From Micromonospora pattaloongensis (GTDB lineage Bacteria > Actinomycetota > Actinomycetes > Mycobacteriales > Micromonosporaceae), in the NCBI RefSeq assembly GCF_900107255.1, contig NZ_FNPH01000001.1, positions 1,054,001 to 1,118,000 on the forward strand: a stretch of DNA of 64,000 nucleotides, given 5' to 3'. A model generated the notes under the pieces. That model had not been told where the DNA came from, made no database searches, and saw nothing but the letters and a program-made list of their open reading frames with translations. Of the stretch, positions 45,003 through 52,437 are shown one piece after another. The first letter of the stretch is position 1; each line of letters opens with the position of its first letter. The position numbers and the translations under genes were made by a program.

Positions 45003-46025
45003 GTGGCTACCCATGCCCCGCGGCGGTCCCGTCGGCCGTTCTCCGGCCGGTGGCGTTCCGCGTCACGCCCGCGTCACCTGATCCTCGCCGCCGCGCTGGC
45101 CGCGGTCGCCGTCCTGCTCGCCGGCGCGCCCGCCCACGCAGAGCCCTCCGTGGCGGAGATCGAGAAGCAGATCGACGCCGCCTGGCAGAAGCTCGAACCG
45201 GTGATCGAGCGGCACAACGCCACGCGGCAGCAGCTGGCGGCCAAGCGGAAGCAGGCCGACGCCCTCGACAAGAAGATCCGGCCGCTGCAGATCCGGGTGG
45301 ACTCGGCGATGGCCAAGGTGAGCGGGCTGGCCGCGCGTTCCTACAAGAGCGGTAACACCGCCGCGATCAACGCGGTGCTCAGCAGCGGCTCGCCGACCAC
45401 GTTCGCCGATCAGCTGGAGCTGCTCGACCGGTTCGCCCGTCGGCAGGCCAGCGACGTGCGGGCGGTGGTCGAGCTGAAGGACCGGTACACCGCCACGAAG
45501 GCGCCGCTGGACGCGCTGGTGACGCAGTTGACCCGCGCCGAGGCCGACCTCGCCAGGAAGAAGGCCGGGATCGACCGCGAGATCAAGCGGTTGCAGGCGC
45601 TGCGGCTCAAGGCGTACGGCAGCGGCGGCGGCATCGGCTCGCTGCGGCCGGCCCCGTGCCCCGCTACCTACCCCGGCGGCGCCGCCGGCACCGCCGTCCG
45701 GTTCGCCTGCGCACAGATCGGCAAGCCCTACGTCTGGGCCGCCGAGGGACCCGACGGTTACGACTGTTCCGGCCTGACGCTCGCGGCCTGGCGGCAGGCC
45801 GGGGTGCAGCTGCCGCACAACGCCGCGGCCCAGATGGAGGCCACCACCCCGGTCGGCCGCGCGGAGCTGCGCCCCGGTGACCTGGTCTTCTATTACGCCG
45901 ACGTGCACCACGTCGGGATGTACGTCGGAAACGGCTGGATCGTGCACGCCTCGCAGACCGGCGTGCCGATCAAGATGGCGAAGGTCGACGCGAGCCCGAT
46001 CAGCGGCTACGGACGACCGGGATAA
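45003..46025 (+). CDS. NlpC/P60 peptidoglycan endopeptidase (RipA-like), paralogue 2, riboswitch controlled
   Basis: Secreted wall hydrolase, 340 residues, same layout as the protein at 41413: signal peptide to about 46 (ending in AHA), coiled coil about 47-205, NlpC/P60 domain with Cys255 (YDCSGLTLAAW), His303 (HHVGMYVG) and His315 (IVHAS). The N-terminal sequence EPSVAEIEKQIDAAWQKLEP is nearly the same in both paralogues. GTG start with GAAGGAG upstream. The c-di-AMP riboswitch in its leader means it should respond to c-di-AMP levels, which track envelope and osmotic state. Confidence 0.93.
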   Translation: MATHAPRRSRRPFSGRWRSASRPRHLILAAALAAVAVLLAGAPAHAEPSVAEIEKQIDAAWQKLEPVIERHNATRQQLAAKRKQADALDKKIRPLQIRVDSAMAKVSGLAARSYKSGNTAAINAVLSSGSPTTFADQLELLDRFARRQASDVRAVVELKDRYTATKAPLDALVTQLTRAEADLARKKAGIDREIKRLQALRLKAYGSGGGIGSLRPAPCPATYPGGAAGTAVRFACAQIGKPYVWAAEGPDGYDCSGLTLAAWRQAGVQLPHNAAAQMEATTPVGRAELRPGDLVFYYADVHHVGMYVGNGWIVHASQTGVPIKMAKVDASPISGYGRPG

Positions 46026-46087
46026 CTTTCCCCGGCGGCCCCTGCGGGCGCGTTTCCCCCGGCGCGTACCGCGCATCGGCCGCACCA

Positions 46088-46136
46088 GAAGAAGGTGTCC
46101 TCCCGGACCCGCACGGTCCGGGAGGACACCTTCTTC
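46088..46136. terminator. Long perfect hairpin between endopeptidase and dcd
   Basis: Bases 46088-46109 and 46115-46136 form 22 uninterrupted pairs around a five-base loop; the right arm ends in TTCTTC followed by GTTTCG. It lies between convergent stops and is among the strongest hairpins in the window. Confidence 0.88.
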
Positions 46137-46146
46137 GTTTCGTGCG

Positions 46147-46725
46147 TCAGGCGGTCGGCCAGGTCCGCCAGTTCTGCCAGGAGCGGCTCGGCGTCGGACC
46201 GCGCTGCCCCTGGTAGCGCGATCCGTAGACCGCCGAGCCGTACGGGTGCTCGGCCGGCGACGACAGTCGGAAGATGCAGAGCTGGCCGATCTTCATGCCG
46301 GGCCAGAGCGTGATCGGCAGGTTCGCCACGTTGGACAGCTCCAGCGTCACGTGGCCGGAGAAGCCGGGGTCGATGAAGCCCGCCGTGGAGTGGGTGAGCA
46401 GCCCGAGCCGGCCCAGGCTCGACTTGCCCTCCAGGCGGCCGGCGAGCTGGTCACCGAGCGAGATCACTTCGAGCGTCGAGGCCAGCACGAACTCGCCCGG
46501 GTGCAGCACGAACGGCTCGCCGTCCGGGACCTCGACCTGCGACGTCAGGTCGTCCTGCTGCCGCGCCGGGTCGATGTGGGTGTACAGGTGGTTGTTGAAG
46601 ACCCGGAAGTGCCGGTCCAGCCGTACGTCGATGCTGGAGGGCTGGACGAGCCCCGGCTCGAACGGCTCCAGCGCGAGGTCGCCCGTCTTGATCGCGGAGA
46701 CCAGATCCCGGTCGGAGAGCAGCAT
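46147..46725 (-). CDS. dcd: dCTP deaminase (probably bifunctional with dUTPase)
   Basis: Makes dUTP, or directly dUMP, from dCTP for thymidylate synthesis. 192 residues, nearly the length of M. tuberculosis Dcd, which is bifunctional. Landmarks are [38 protein letters not shown] and [17 protein letters not shown], plus the C-terminal lid [21 protein letters not shown] 46725 (MLLSDRDL) is used, with AAGGTG upstream; GTG 46731 would add two residues. The gene diverges from the oxidase-fold gene across the LexA box. Confidence 0.94.
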   Translation of the reverse strand: MLLSDRDLVSAIKTGDLALEPFEPGLVQPSSIDVRLDRHFRVFNNHLYTHIDPARQQDDLTSQVEVPDGEPFVLHPGEFVLASTLEVISLGDQLAGRLEGKSSLGRLGLLTHSTAGFIDPGFSGHVTLELSNVANLPITLWPGMKIGQLCIFRLSSPAEHPYGSAVYGSRYQGQRGPTPSRSWQNWRTWPTA

Positions 46726-46786
46726 CGTCACACCTTAAGCGACCGGCCGATACCGATCGGGTGAGGGCCGCGTTCGACTACCGATC

Positions 46787-46808
46787 TCGAACATATGTTC
46801 GATAGAAT
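46787..46808 (+). promoter_or_regulatory. LexA (SOS) box overlapping a leaderless promoter
   Basis: TCGAACATATGTTCGA at 46787-46802 is a perfect 16-base palindrome and fits the mycobacterial SOS box consensus TCGAAC-N4-GTTCGA. A -10-like TAGAAT (46803-46808) directly follows, six bases before the ATG at 46815. LexA bound here would block that promoter; dcd, whose start is 61 bases to the left, may also be affected. Confidence 0.8.
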
Positions 46809-46814
46809 CCTCCC

Positions 46815-47420
46815 ATGGCTTCCTGGTCCGACTTCGCCGCCGACGAGCCGCGGCTCGCCGACGCGATCCGCTCCCTCCTGCAGCAGTACGGGCCGGGTCT
46901 GGGCTACCTGGCAACCGTGCGCGCCGACGGGGGGCCGCGGGTGCATCCGGTTTCGCCCGTGATCACCGATGAGGGGCTCTTCTGCTTCGTCATCGACTCG
47001 CCGAAACGCCGCGACCTCGAGCGCGACGGCCGGTACGCGCTGCACTCCTTCCCGCCGGAGGACAGCAACGACGAGGCGTACGTCGCGGGACGCGCGCGGG
47101 CGGTCACCGACCCGGCCCGGGTGGCCCGGCTCGCGCTGCGGTGGCGGGCGGCCGCACAGGTCGACTGGCGGCTGTTCGAGTTCACTGTGGACGTGGCGAT
47201 GCTGGCCCGCCACGGCCACAGCGGGTCGGTGTCGCCGGCGGCGGACGCGGCGCGCCGACCGGCGGTGCAGGTCTGGGTCGACCCGACCAGCGCCAACGCC
47301 CACGGCGACGGGCCGGGGGCGGGCCGCCGCCGCGGGCGGCGCGGTCACAGACGCGACGGTGCCGGCCCCACCACGGGGGCCGGCACCGACGGGCTCAGCC
47401 TGCGTTACGCAACGCGGTAG
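46815..47420 (+). CDS. Pyridoxamine 5'-phosphate oxidase-fold protein under SOS box
   Basis: FMN- or F420-binding split-barrel family protein, 201 residues. The fold is recognisable from LGYLATVRADGGPRVHPVSP, FVIDSPKRRDLERDGRYALH and a closing strand around DWRLFEFTVD. The last 60 residues are low-complexity Arg/Gly-rich sequence and not part of the domain. Substrate unknown; members include heme, F420 and flavin enzymes and stress proteins. The ATG is placed by the leaderless -10 at 46803-46808. The SOS box suggests induction by DNA damage. Its 3' end overlaps the convergent metalloprotease gene by 16 bases. Confidence 0.8.
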   Translation: MASWSDFAADEPRLADAIRSLLQQYGPGLGYLATVRADGGPRVHPVSPVITDEGLFCFVIDSPKRRDLERDGRYALHSFPPEDSNDEAYVAGRARAVTDPARVARLALRWRAAAQVDWRLFEFTVDVAMLARHGHSGSVSPAADAARRPAVQVWVDPTSANAHGDGPGAGRRRGRRGHRRDGAGPTTGAGTDGLSLRYATR

Positions 47421-48397
47421 GCGTTCCACGCATTGATCATGCGAGTGGCCTGACCGCTCGTGAACTGGTACATGCACGAGTCGTACGAGTAGTCCATGAA
47501 GTTGGTGATCGGGTCGGTGCCCGGCGCGGTGCAGGTGTCACGGCCGGTCGGACAGCCGCTCGCCGGCGACGCTTCGGCCGGCGTGTCCGAGACCTGGTCG
47601 CCCTGGCCGGAGCAGCCGCCCTGGAAGGTGTGGTAGAGGTTCAGCCAGTGACCGACCTCGTGCGTGCCGGTGTCGCCCTGGTTGTAGTTGGTCGCGGTGC
47701 CGCCCGGCAGCGACTCGGCCAGCACGACGACGCCGTCCATCGCGTCGAGCGTGCGCTTCGGGAAGGTCGCCCAGCCGAGCAGGTTGTCGCTCAACTCGCC
47801 GGTGTAGATGTTGAGCGTGTTCTTGCCGCCCACCCGGAGCGACGTCTTCATCGAGCGCTCCGCGGACGAGCCGCTGACGATCGGGTACCACGCCGGGTTC
47901 ACGACGCGGTTGATCTTTGTGAGCTGGAACGCGAAGGCGGTCGCGGCGCCCCCGGTGGAGCCGGCGTACGCCTGATTGAGCACGTTGATCTGCGAGCTGA
48001 TCATGGAGTCCGGGATGTTGCCGCCGGCCCGCGTGCTGTCCCGCTGGATGACGTGCACGACCACCGGGATCGTGACGGTGGCCAGCGCCGACGGTCCGGC
48101 GGGGGCCTTGCGCGCCTTCTCCTTCAGCGCGCTCGCCAGATCCGCCTCGCGCTGCGTCACCTCCGCGGCGGACAGCTCGTTCGGATCCTTCTTCCCCGAC
48201 ACGCCGGGCTTCACGCGGGCGTCGGTGTGCGCATCGGCGTGCGTGGACGCCGGCTCGGCGCATCCGGTGTGCGCGTGCGCGCCGCCCAGCGCGGTGGCCT
48301 GCGCCATGGCCGCACCCCCGGTGCTCACCAGGAGCGCGAGCGACGTCGTGGTGACGCCCGCCGCGCGCCACGACCAGCGCGATCGATGTTGTCGCAT
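47405..48397 (-). CDS. Secreted zinc metalloprotease, M43 (pappalysin-like) family
   Basis: Exported metallopeptidase of 330 residues. Signal peptide about 1-32, propeptide-like acidic region to about 105, then the catalytic domain beginning VTIPVVVHVIQRD. The zinc motif is HEVGHWLNLYH (246-256; His246, Glu247, His250, His256), followed by TFQGGC, with a Met-turn in FMDYSYDSCMYQFT. Cys pairs around the active site fit the M43 (cytophagalysin/PAPP-A) family. The usual Gly before the third His ligand (HxxGxxH) is Asn here. ATG start. Confidence 0.9.
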   Translation of the reverse strand: MRQHRSRWSWRAAGVTTTSLALLVSTGGAAMAQATALGGAHAHTGCAEPASTHADAHTDARVKPGVSGKKDPNELSAAEVTQREADLASALKEKARKAPAGPSALATVTIPVVVHVIQRDSTRAGGNIPDSMISSQINVLNQAYAGSTGGAATAFAFQLTKINRVVNPAWYPIVSGSSAERSMKTSLRVGGKNTLNIYTGELSDNLLGWATFPKRTLDAMDGVVVLAESLPGGTATNYNQGDTGTHEVGHWLNLYHTFQGGCSGQGDQVSDTPAEASPASGCPTGRDTCTAPGTDPITNFMDYSYDSCMYQFTSGQATRMINAWNAYRVA

Positions 48398-48657
48398 TGG
48401 CTTCCCTCTTCCTCCCCATGACCCGGCCGATCGGACCGGGCCGCCTGCGCAAAGGTGCGAGGGACCCTACAGCCGTCCGGGAGATGACGAAAGAGGCTGA
48501 TGTATCTGTATCAACACTTTCGGTGACAGATGTGCGCCGACCGGCGCATCTGTGGCGCCCACCGGCACCACCGCCCGCCGTCGCCCGTGACCCGCGCGAC
48601 GCCGCAGGGGGAGGCGGGTGCACGTAGTTGCGCGACCAGGTACAGTGGGTCGCGCTT

Positions 48658-48731
48658 GCGGGTGTAGTTCAATGGCAGAACATCAGCTTCCCAAGCTGAC
48701 AGTGCGGGTTCGATTCCCGTCACCCGCTCCA
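48658..48731 (+). tRNA. tRNA-Gly (anticodon CCC)
   Basis: Reads GGG codons. Acceptor GCGGGTG (48658-48664) pairs with CACCCGC (48721-48727); discriminator T; CCA encoded at 48729-48731. The anticodon stem TCAGC/GCTGA holds the loop TTCCCAA, giving CCC. The T arm GCGGGTTCGATTCCCGT is canonical. A -10-like TACAGT lies at 48641-48646. The 3' end is a typical integration target, and integrase remnants follow. Confidence 0.95.
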
Positions 48732-48734
48732 CGA

Positions 48735-48778
48735 TCGAAGGCCCTGGTCAGGACGCAAGTCCCAGCCGGGGCCTTCGA
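48735..48778 (+). terminator. Hairpin after tRNA-Gly
   Basis: TCGAAGGCCC at 48735-48744 pairs with GGGCCTTCGA at 48769-48778. The right arm belongs to the 37-base sequence that is repeated at 49781, so this hairpin spans an apparent junction. Confidence 0.6.
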
Positions 48779-48795
48779 CGTTCCAAGGTCAAGGA

Positions 48796-49110
48796 TCATG
48801 CGGGGTGCCATGACACCCGGTCATCTCGGCCGCCGTCGCGCTCCGCTGGCCGCTTCTTGTCCTTCTTGGCGCTCGACTTCTTGCCCGAGCCACCGCGCGA
48901 CTTCTTGGACTTCCGGTCTGCCCGCACCGCCTCGTGCAGCGCCTGGGCGATGGCGCGGTCAGCCTCGGCCGTGGCGTGCTGATAGATCAGCGCGGCATGC
49001 GAACTGTCGTGCCCCATCCGGGCCATCAGGTCGCGAGTGCTCGCCCCGGGCCGCGCCGCCAAGGTTGCCGCGCCAGATCGGCCGCCCGCTCTTAGTCGTG
49101 GATCAGGAGT
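48796..49110 (-). pseudogene. Tyrosine-integrase C-terminal remnant 1
   Basis: The reverse strand encodes TLAARPGASTRDLMARMGHD, then a segment ending IYQHATAEADRAIAQAL and a Lys-rich tail. This is the usual C-terminal end of actinomycete phage/ICE integrases, with the catalytic GH and the Tyr of LIYQHA. Upstream, the expected HDLRHTG box is destroyed: pieces LLIHD appear in another frame with a TAA. No N-terminal or core domain remains. A decayed integrase next to tRNA-Gly. Confidence 0.75.
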
Positions 49111-49172
49111 CGACCGGGGTAGCCTCATTCCACTGTCGCGTCGCTAGTTCCCGCAGCTGAATCGGGCTTGGT

Positions 49173-49571
49173 TTATGCGACGAGTTCGACTTCGAACCCA
49201 TCGGCGTTCTCCAGGTAGGCGGCGTAGTGGTTTTTGCCGCCAGCGTATGGGTGACGGTCGGCGAACAGTAGGGTCCAGCCGTGCTGGGGAGCCTGTGCGG
49301 TGAGGGCGTCGACCAGCTCGGTGCTGCCGATGTGAAAGGCGAGATGGTTCAGTCCGGGCCTGCACCGATCGTGGTCGGGTCCGCTCAGGGCGGGTGACTG
49401 CTCGACGACGATGTAGGTCGGGCCAAGCTGCCAGCTGCGCCCGGCAGGCCAGTTCTGGTACTCGGTGTAGCCGAGTTGCCGGAGTAGCCATTCCCAGCTG
49501 GTAACGGCGCGCTGCAGGTCGGGTACCCACACTTCGACGTGGTGGAGCGTGCCGGTGATCGGCTGGTTCAC
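49173..49571 (-). CDS. VOC (glyoxalase/bleomycin-resistance fold) protein
   Basis: 132-residue protein of the vicinal-oxygen-chelate superfamily. It starts HHVEVWVPDLQRAVTSWEWL, with a metal His near residue 10, and has PGLNHLAFHIGS and a C-terminal YLENADGFEVELVA with a metal Glu. The GTG at 49571 has AAGGGA upstream; the longer frame from 49631 overlaps remnant sequence. Such genes act as dioxygenases, lyases or drug-binding proteins; substrate unknown. It lies between two integrase remnants, so it is probably cargo of an old element. Confidence 0.8.
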   Translation of the reverse strand: MNQPITGTLHHVEVWVPDLQRAVTSWEWLLRQLGYTEYQNWPAGRSWQLGPTYIVVEQSPALSGPDHDRCRPGLNHLAFHIGSTELVDALTAQAPQHGWTLLFADRHPYAGGKNHYAAYLENADGFEVELVA

Positions 49572-49811
49572 GCTGCGATCCCTTCGAGTGGTATGCCGGG
49601 CAGGCGGTTGATACCGATCAGGTGGCCGCATCAGTCAGCGACGTTTCGGTCCTGCCCGCGCTTCGAGGAGAGCAAGCCCGGCGTGCCGTTATCGTGCCAC
49701 TCGGCCAGGGCAGCGCAGGCCAGCTGAGGCCACGCGATACCCGCGAGACAAGGCCACCAAGCCCTTGGACAGGTAGACATCGGGGCCTTCGACGTTCCAG
49801 AGTCAAGGATC

Positions 49812-50030
49812 ATGCGGCGTGGCAATGGTCCCGGTCGTGGGCGACCGCCGGACGACGTCGTGGCCCTCTTGCGGTCCGACCGCGGCGCGTCCACGATGGC
49901 CCGATCCGCCTCCGTCGCTGCCTGCTGGCAAATCATTGCCGCCAGCGGCGAGTCGTGTCCCATCCGCGCCATCAGGTCGCTCGTGCTCGCCCGGTCCGGA
50001 CGGCGAGGGGGCAGGTCGCCAAGATCGCCC
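49812..50030 (-). pseudogene. Tyrosine-integrase C-terminal remnant 2
   Basis: A second reverse-strand copy: ASTSDLMARMGHDSPLAAMI, then CQQAATEADRAI, and a tail that has changed frame. It matches remnant 1 over the same part of the integrase. The expected Tyr of IYQHA is now Cys/Gln (ICQQA), and the upstream LAVRTG segment is in a different frame, so it cannot be active. Same orientation as remnant 1. Confidence 0.72.
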
Positions 50031-50132
50031 GGGCCGTCGCGGTTCGCCCACTCGGCGGGGAATCCTCGACAGGCCGCCGGCCTAGTGGCTGCCCACCCGC
50101 CGCCGGAGTGCACGCGACAGCGGAAAGAACTT

Positions 50133-50160
50133 GCAACCGACGGGAGTGCCTGCACGTGTT
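50133..50160 (+). promoter_or_regulatory. ECF-type promoter candidate
   Basis: GCAACC (50133-50138) and CGTGTT (50155-50160) are separated by 16 bases, 45 bases before the sigma-factor start. AAC at -35 and CGT at -10 are typical of ECF promoters, so this may be autoregulated. Confidence 0.4.
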
Positions 50161-50204
50161 CGTGCTGCCCGCCCACGAGGGTGGCACCACGGGAGGAAGG
50201 AAAC

Positions 50205-50723
50205 GTGACCGCAGTGATGACCGCAGCCGCGGCCGCACCTCAAGCCTCGACAAAAGACGACCAGCGCAATTTCGACGAGTTTTATTCGGCAAAGTTCGAC
50301 GTTCTCAGGTCGCAGCTCTACGCGTACCTCGGTGACCGGGCAGAGGCGCAGGACCTGGTCCAGGAGGCATTCTGCCGCGCCTACGCCAGATGGGCCAGGA
50401 TCAGGAAATACGAAGACCCCTATGCCTGGGTGCGCCGGGTCGCATGGAATCTCGCCACCAGTAGGCTCCGGCGACAGAAGACGTCGGCGCTATTCCTGCG
50501 CCGCCAGCGTGAAGAACACCACGCCGGCCCGTCACCAGATCGCGTGGCGCTGGTTGCGGCCTTATCCAAGATTCCGCCGAAGCTTCGCAAGGCCGTCGTC
50601 CTGCACTACCTGGGCCAGTTGTCCGTCGCCGAAATCGCTGCGCAGGAAGACGTGCCCGAGGGCACCGTGAAAAGTTGGCTCAGCCGCGGGAGAACAGCTC
50701 TCGCTGAGCAACTCCAGGGATGA
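50205..50723 (+). CDS. ECF sigma factor, SigE family
   Basis: Alternative sigma factor of 172 residues. Region 2 is visible as FYSAKFDVLRSQLYAYLGDR and AQDLVQEAFCRAYARWARI. Region 4 contains PPKLRKAVVLHYLGQLSVAE and EDVPEGTVKSWLSRGRTAL. Size and sequence match the 'SigE family' of short actinobacterial ECF factors, which often pair with a membrane or secreted partner instead of a classic anti-sigma. GTG start with GGAGGAAGGA upstream; ATG 50217 is possible. The stop overlaps an ATG of the next frame. Confidence 0.9.
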   Translation: MTAVMTAAAAAPQASTKDDQRNFDEFYSAKFDVLRSQLYAYLGDRAEAQDLVQEAFCRAYARWARIRKYEDPYAWVRRVAWNLATSRLRRQKTSALFLRRQREEHHAGPSPDRVALVAALSKIPPKLRKAVVLHYLGQLSVAEIAAQEDVPEGTVKSWLSRGRTALAEQLQG

Positions 50724-50740
50724 CCGGAAAGGAAAGTATT

Positions 50741-52024
50741 ATGTCTGACAACTTTGACACCCTCATTGCCGACGCCTTCGCTGAATTCGACGCGGCGGAG
50801 CGTTCCTCCTACCTGCCGGCGCCGGGCGCCCCCGCAGTCCGCCACAAGGTGGCGGTCCGGCGGAGAGTCCACCTCACGGCATTCAGCGTGGCCGGTGCGT
50901 TGTTGATCGCCGTGCCAATCGCGGCCTACGCGACCAGCCCACGGGGAAACAACTCGCCACCCAATGTGGTCGGATCCGCCAGCCCCGCCGAAACGGCCAG
51001 TCCGACTCCGTCGCTCGCCCCGTCGTCGGCTCCTGCGTCACCGGCTCCTGGGTCGTCGGCTCCTGCGGCGGCCGATTTGCGCAATGCCACCCTCAACCTG
51101 CCGGCGTTCCCTGACTACGAAGCCGGGTGCATGGCGAAGGGGAAGAGGAAATTCGTCAACGGTACGGCGACGCCCCGGGATGGCGTGCAACTGGTCATCG
51201 GGGAGCTGGCTCCCATCAAGGCCGACCTCGATGGTGTGCCCGGCGACGAGCAACTCACCACCATCCGCTGCCAGCACAGGGGCTCGATGAACGTTACCCA
51301 ACTGCTGGCGCTGAAGGTCGCCTCGGACGGCGCACTGACATCGTTGGGATACGTGATCAACTCGGCGGACACCCCCAATGTGTACGCGACGTTCTCCCGC
51401 GAGGCCATCACGGTCGATGACGGCGTCGTCCGGCTGGTCGTCTATGGCCCGTACCAGACCAACGGGTGGCGGCCCTGCGACCGGCAGGTGCGGGGCTACG
51501 CGCTCCGGGATGGTGCCTTCCGTCAGGTGAGCGGTCCGACCACCTTCCGGGTGCCATCCAAGAACTTCCACGAGGTCGACTTCCGCAACACGGGGCTCCT
51601 CATGGGCCGCAACAATCCCGACGGGTCCGGCAAGTTTTACTGCGTGCCGATGGTGAACGGGGCCGGCGAGGCCGACCTGGACAACAACGGCGACCCGAAC
51701 AAGGGCACGACCCGCTACACGATCACGATCGGCGCCGTGACCTTCGTGAACACCAGCGACGGCGAAGCGACGTTCGCCATCCTCACATTGCGGTCCCCCA
51801 GCGGCGAGATGTCGCAGACCTTGCAATCCTTCCAGCGCGGTGGGGACCACCCGCTCGGCTGGGAGATTCTCCGGTCGGGCACCAACGGAGTCAGCCGTAT
51901 CGAGAAGGCGGAAGTCAGCGGGGACATCGTGCAGGTGACCGTCACGACCACAAGCGGACAGCAGCAGGTGTGGTCGTACCGTCCCTCCGCCATAAATCAG
52001 AGCTGGCAACGAGTGAGCTCGTAG
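50741..52024 (+). CDS. Membrane protein paired with SigE-family sigma factor
   Basis: 427 residues: short cytoplasmic domain (1-45), a transmembrane helix (about 46-66, LTAFSVAGALLIAVPIAAYA), a Ser/Pro/Ala-rich linker and a large extracellular domain containing eight Cys or fewer and repeated Asp/Asn-rich strands (DLDNNGDPNKG, DLDGVPGDEQ). The architecture and its place directly after the sigma gene suggest that it senses the cell surface and controls or is controlled by the sigma factor; it has no zinc-anti-sigma HxxxCxxC motif. ATG 50741 follows GGAAAGGAAAG; ATG 50720 would overlap the sigma stop. Confidence 0.78.
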   Translation: MSDNFDTLIADAFAEFDAAERSSYLPAPGAPAVRHKVAVRRRVHLTAFSVAGALLIAVPIAAYATSPRGNNSPPNVVGSASPAETASPTPSLAPSSAPASPAPGSSAPAAADLRNATLNLPAFPDYEAGCMAKGKRKFVNGTATPRDGVQLVIGELAPIKADLDGVPGDEQLTTIRCQHRGSMNVTQLLALKVASDGALTSLGYVINSADTPNVYATFSREAITVDDGVVRLVVYGPYQTNGWRPCDRQVRGYALRDGAFRQVSGPTTFRVPSKNFHEVDFRNTGLLMGRNNPDGSGKFYCVPMVNGAGEADLDNNGDPNKGTTRYTITIGAVTFVNTSDGEATFAILTLRSPSGEMSQTLQSFQRGGDHPLGWEILRSGTNGVSRIEKAEVSGDIVQVTVTTTSGQQQVWSYRPSAINQSWQRVSS

Positions 52025-52038
52025 CTGCTGCCGACAGC

Positions 52039-52069
52039 GCCGGGCCCGCCCCAGCAGGGCGGGCCCGGC
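52039..52069 (+). terminator. Terminator of sigma-factor operon
   Basis: GCCGGGCCCGCCC at 52039-52051 pairs with GGGCGGGCCCGGC at 52057-52069 (13 pairs), 15 bases after the stop codon. The following 110 bases hold no gene. Confidence 0.8.
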
Positions 52070-52182
52070 CGCAGCATCTCCGCATGCCTTGCCGACTCAT
52101 CACGGTCAGCTTTAGGTCGCGCTGCGCGGCGCCGGGCCCGAGGATCAGCCCGATGGGATCCGTTACGTTCCGGGTCGGGTCG

Positions 52183-52398
52183 CTAGATGTGTGATCCCGG
52201 ATTTTGGCCGCGCCGCCACACCTCACCCTGCGCGCCATGACGCTCGGCCGCGTACCGCTCCTGGGTAGATGTTGCATCGCGTGCCGCAGCCGAATCCTCC
52301 GGCGAGGAAAGCCGCTTCCGGTCCCGCCAGGCAACGATGACGAACGCCGCGATCAGCAACACCACGAACACTACGAGAGACACCGCCATAGTCCTCAT
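52183..52398 (-). CDS. Small single-pass membrane protein
   Basis: 71 residues, unknown. One transmembrane helix (about 5-24, SLVVFVVLLIAAFVIVAW) is followed by a charged cytoplasmic-type tail (RDRKRLSSPEDSAAARDA). An in-frame ATG at 52389 follows GAGG and may be the real start, giving 68 residues. It precedes nothing in its own direction within 150 bases. Confidence 0.5.
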   Translation of the reverse strand: MRTMAVSLVVFVVLLIAAFVIVAWRDRKRLSSPEDSAAARDATSTQERYAAERHGAQGEVWRRGQNPGSHI

Positions 52399-52437
52399 GC
52401 CATCGACGCTACGGCATATCTCACGAGGGGTCCGGGG

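Larger units (their letters stand above)
48767..49817 (+). repeat. 37-bp direct repeats flanking integrase remnant 1 and VOC gene
   Basis: Copy 1 is 48767-48803 and copy 2 is 49781-49817, each beginning CGGGGCCTTCGACGTTCCA; they differ at two positions. Each lies at the 3' end of an integrase-like remnant in the same orientation. They are likely the end-of-integrase and attachment-site region of two related elements inserted one after the other next to tRNA-Gly. Confidence 0.8.

Noticed and set aside
49800-50200. Search for a second tRNA-Gly 3' end as attR
   Set aside because: No second copy of the T-arm/acceptor sequence found by eye in the window; only the 37-base repeat recurs.
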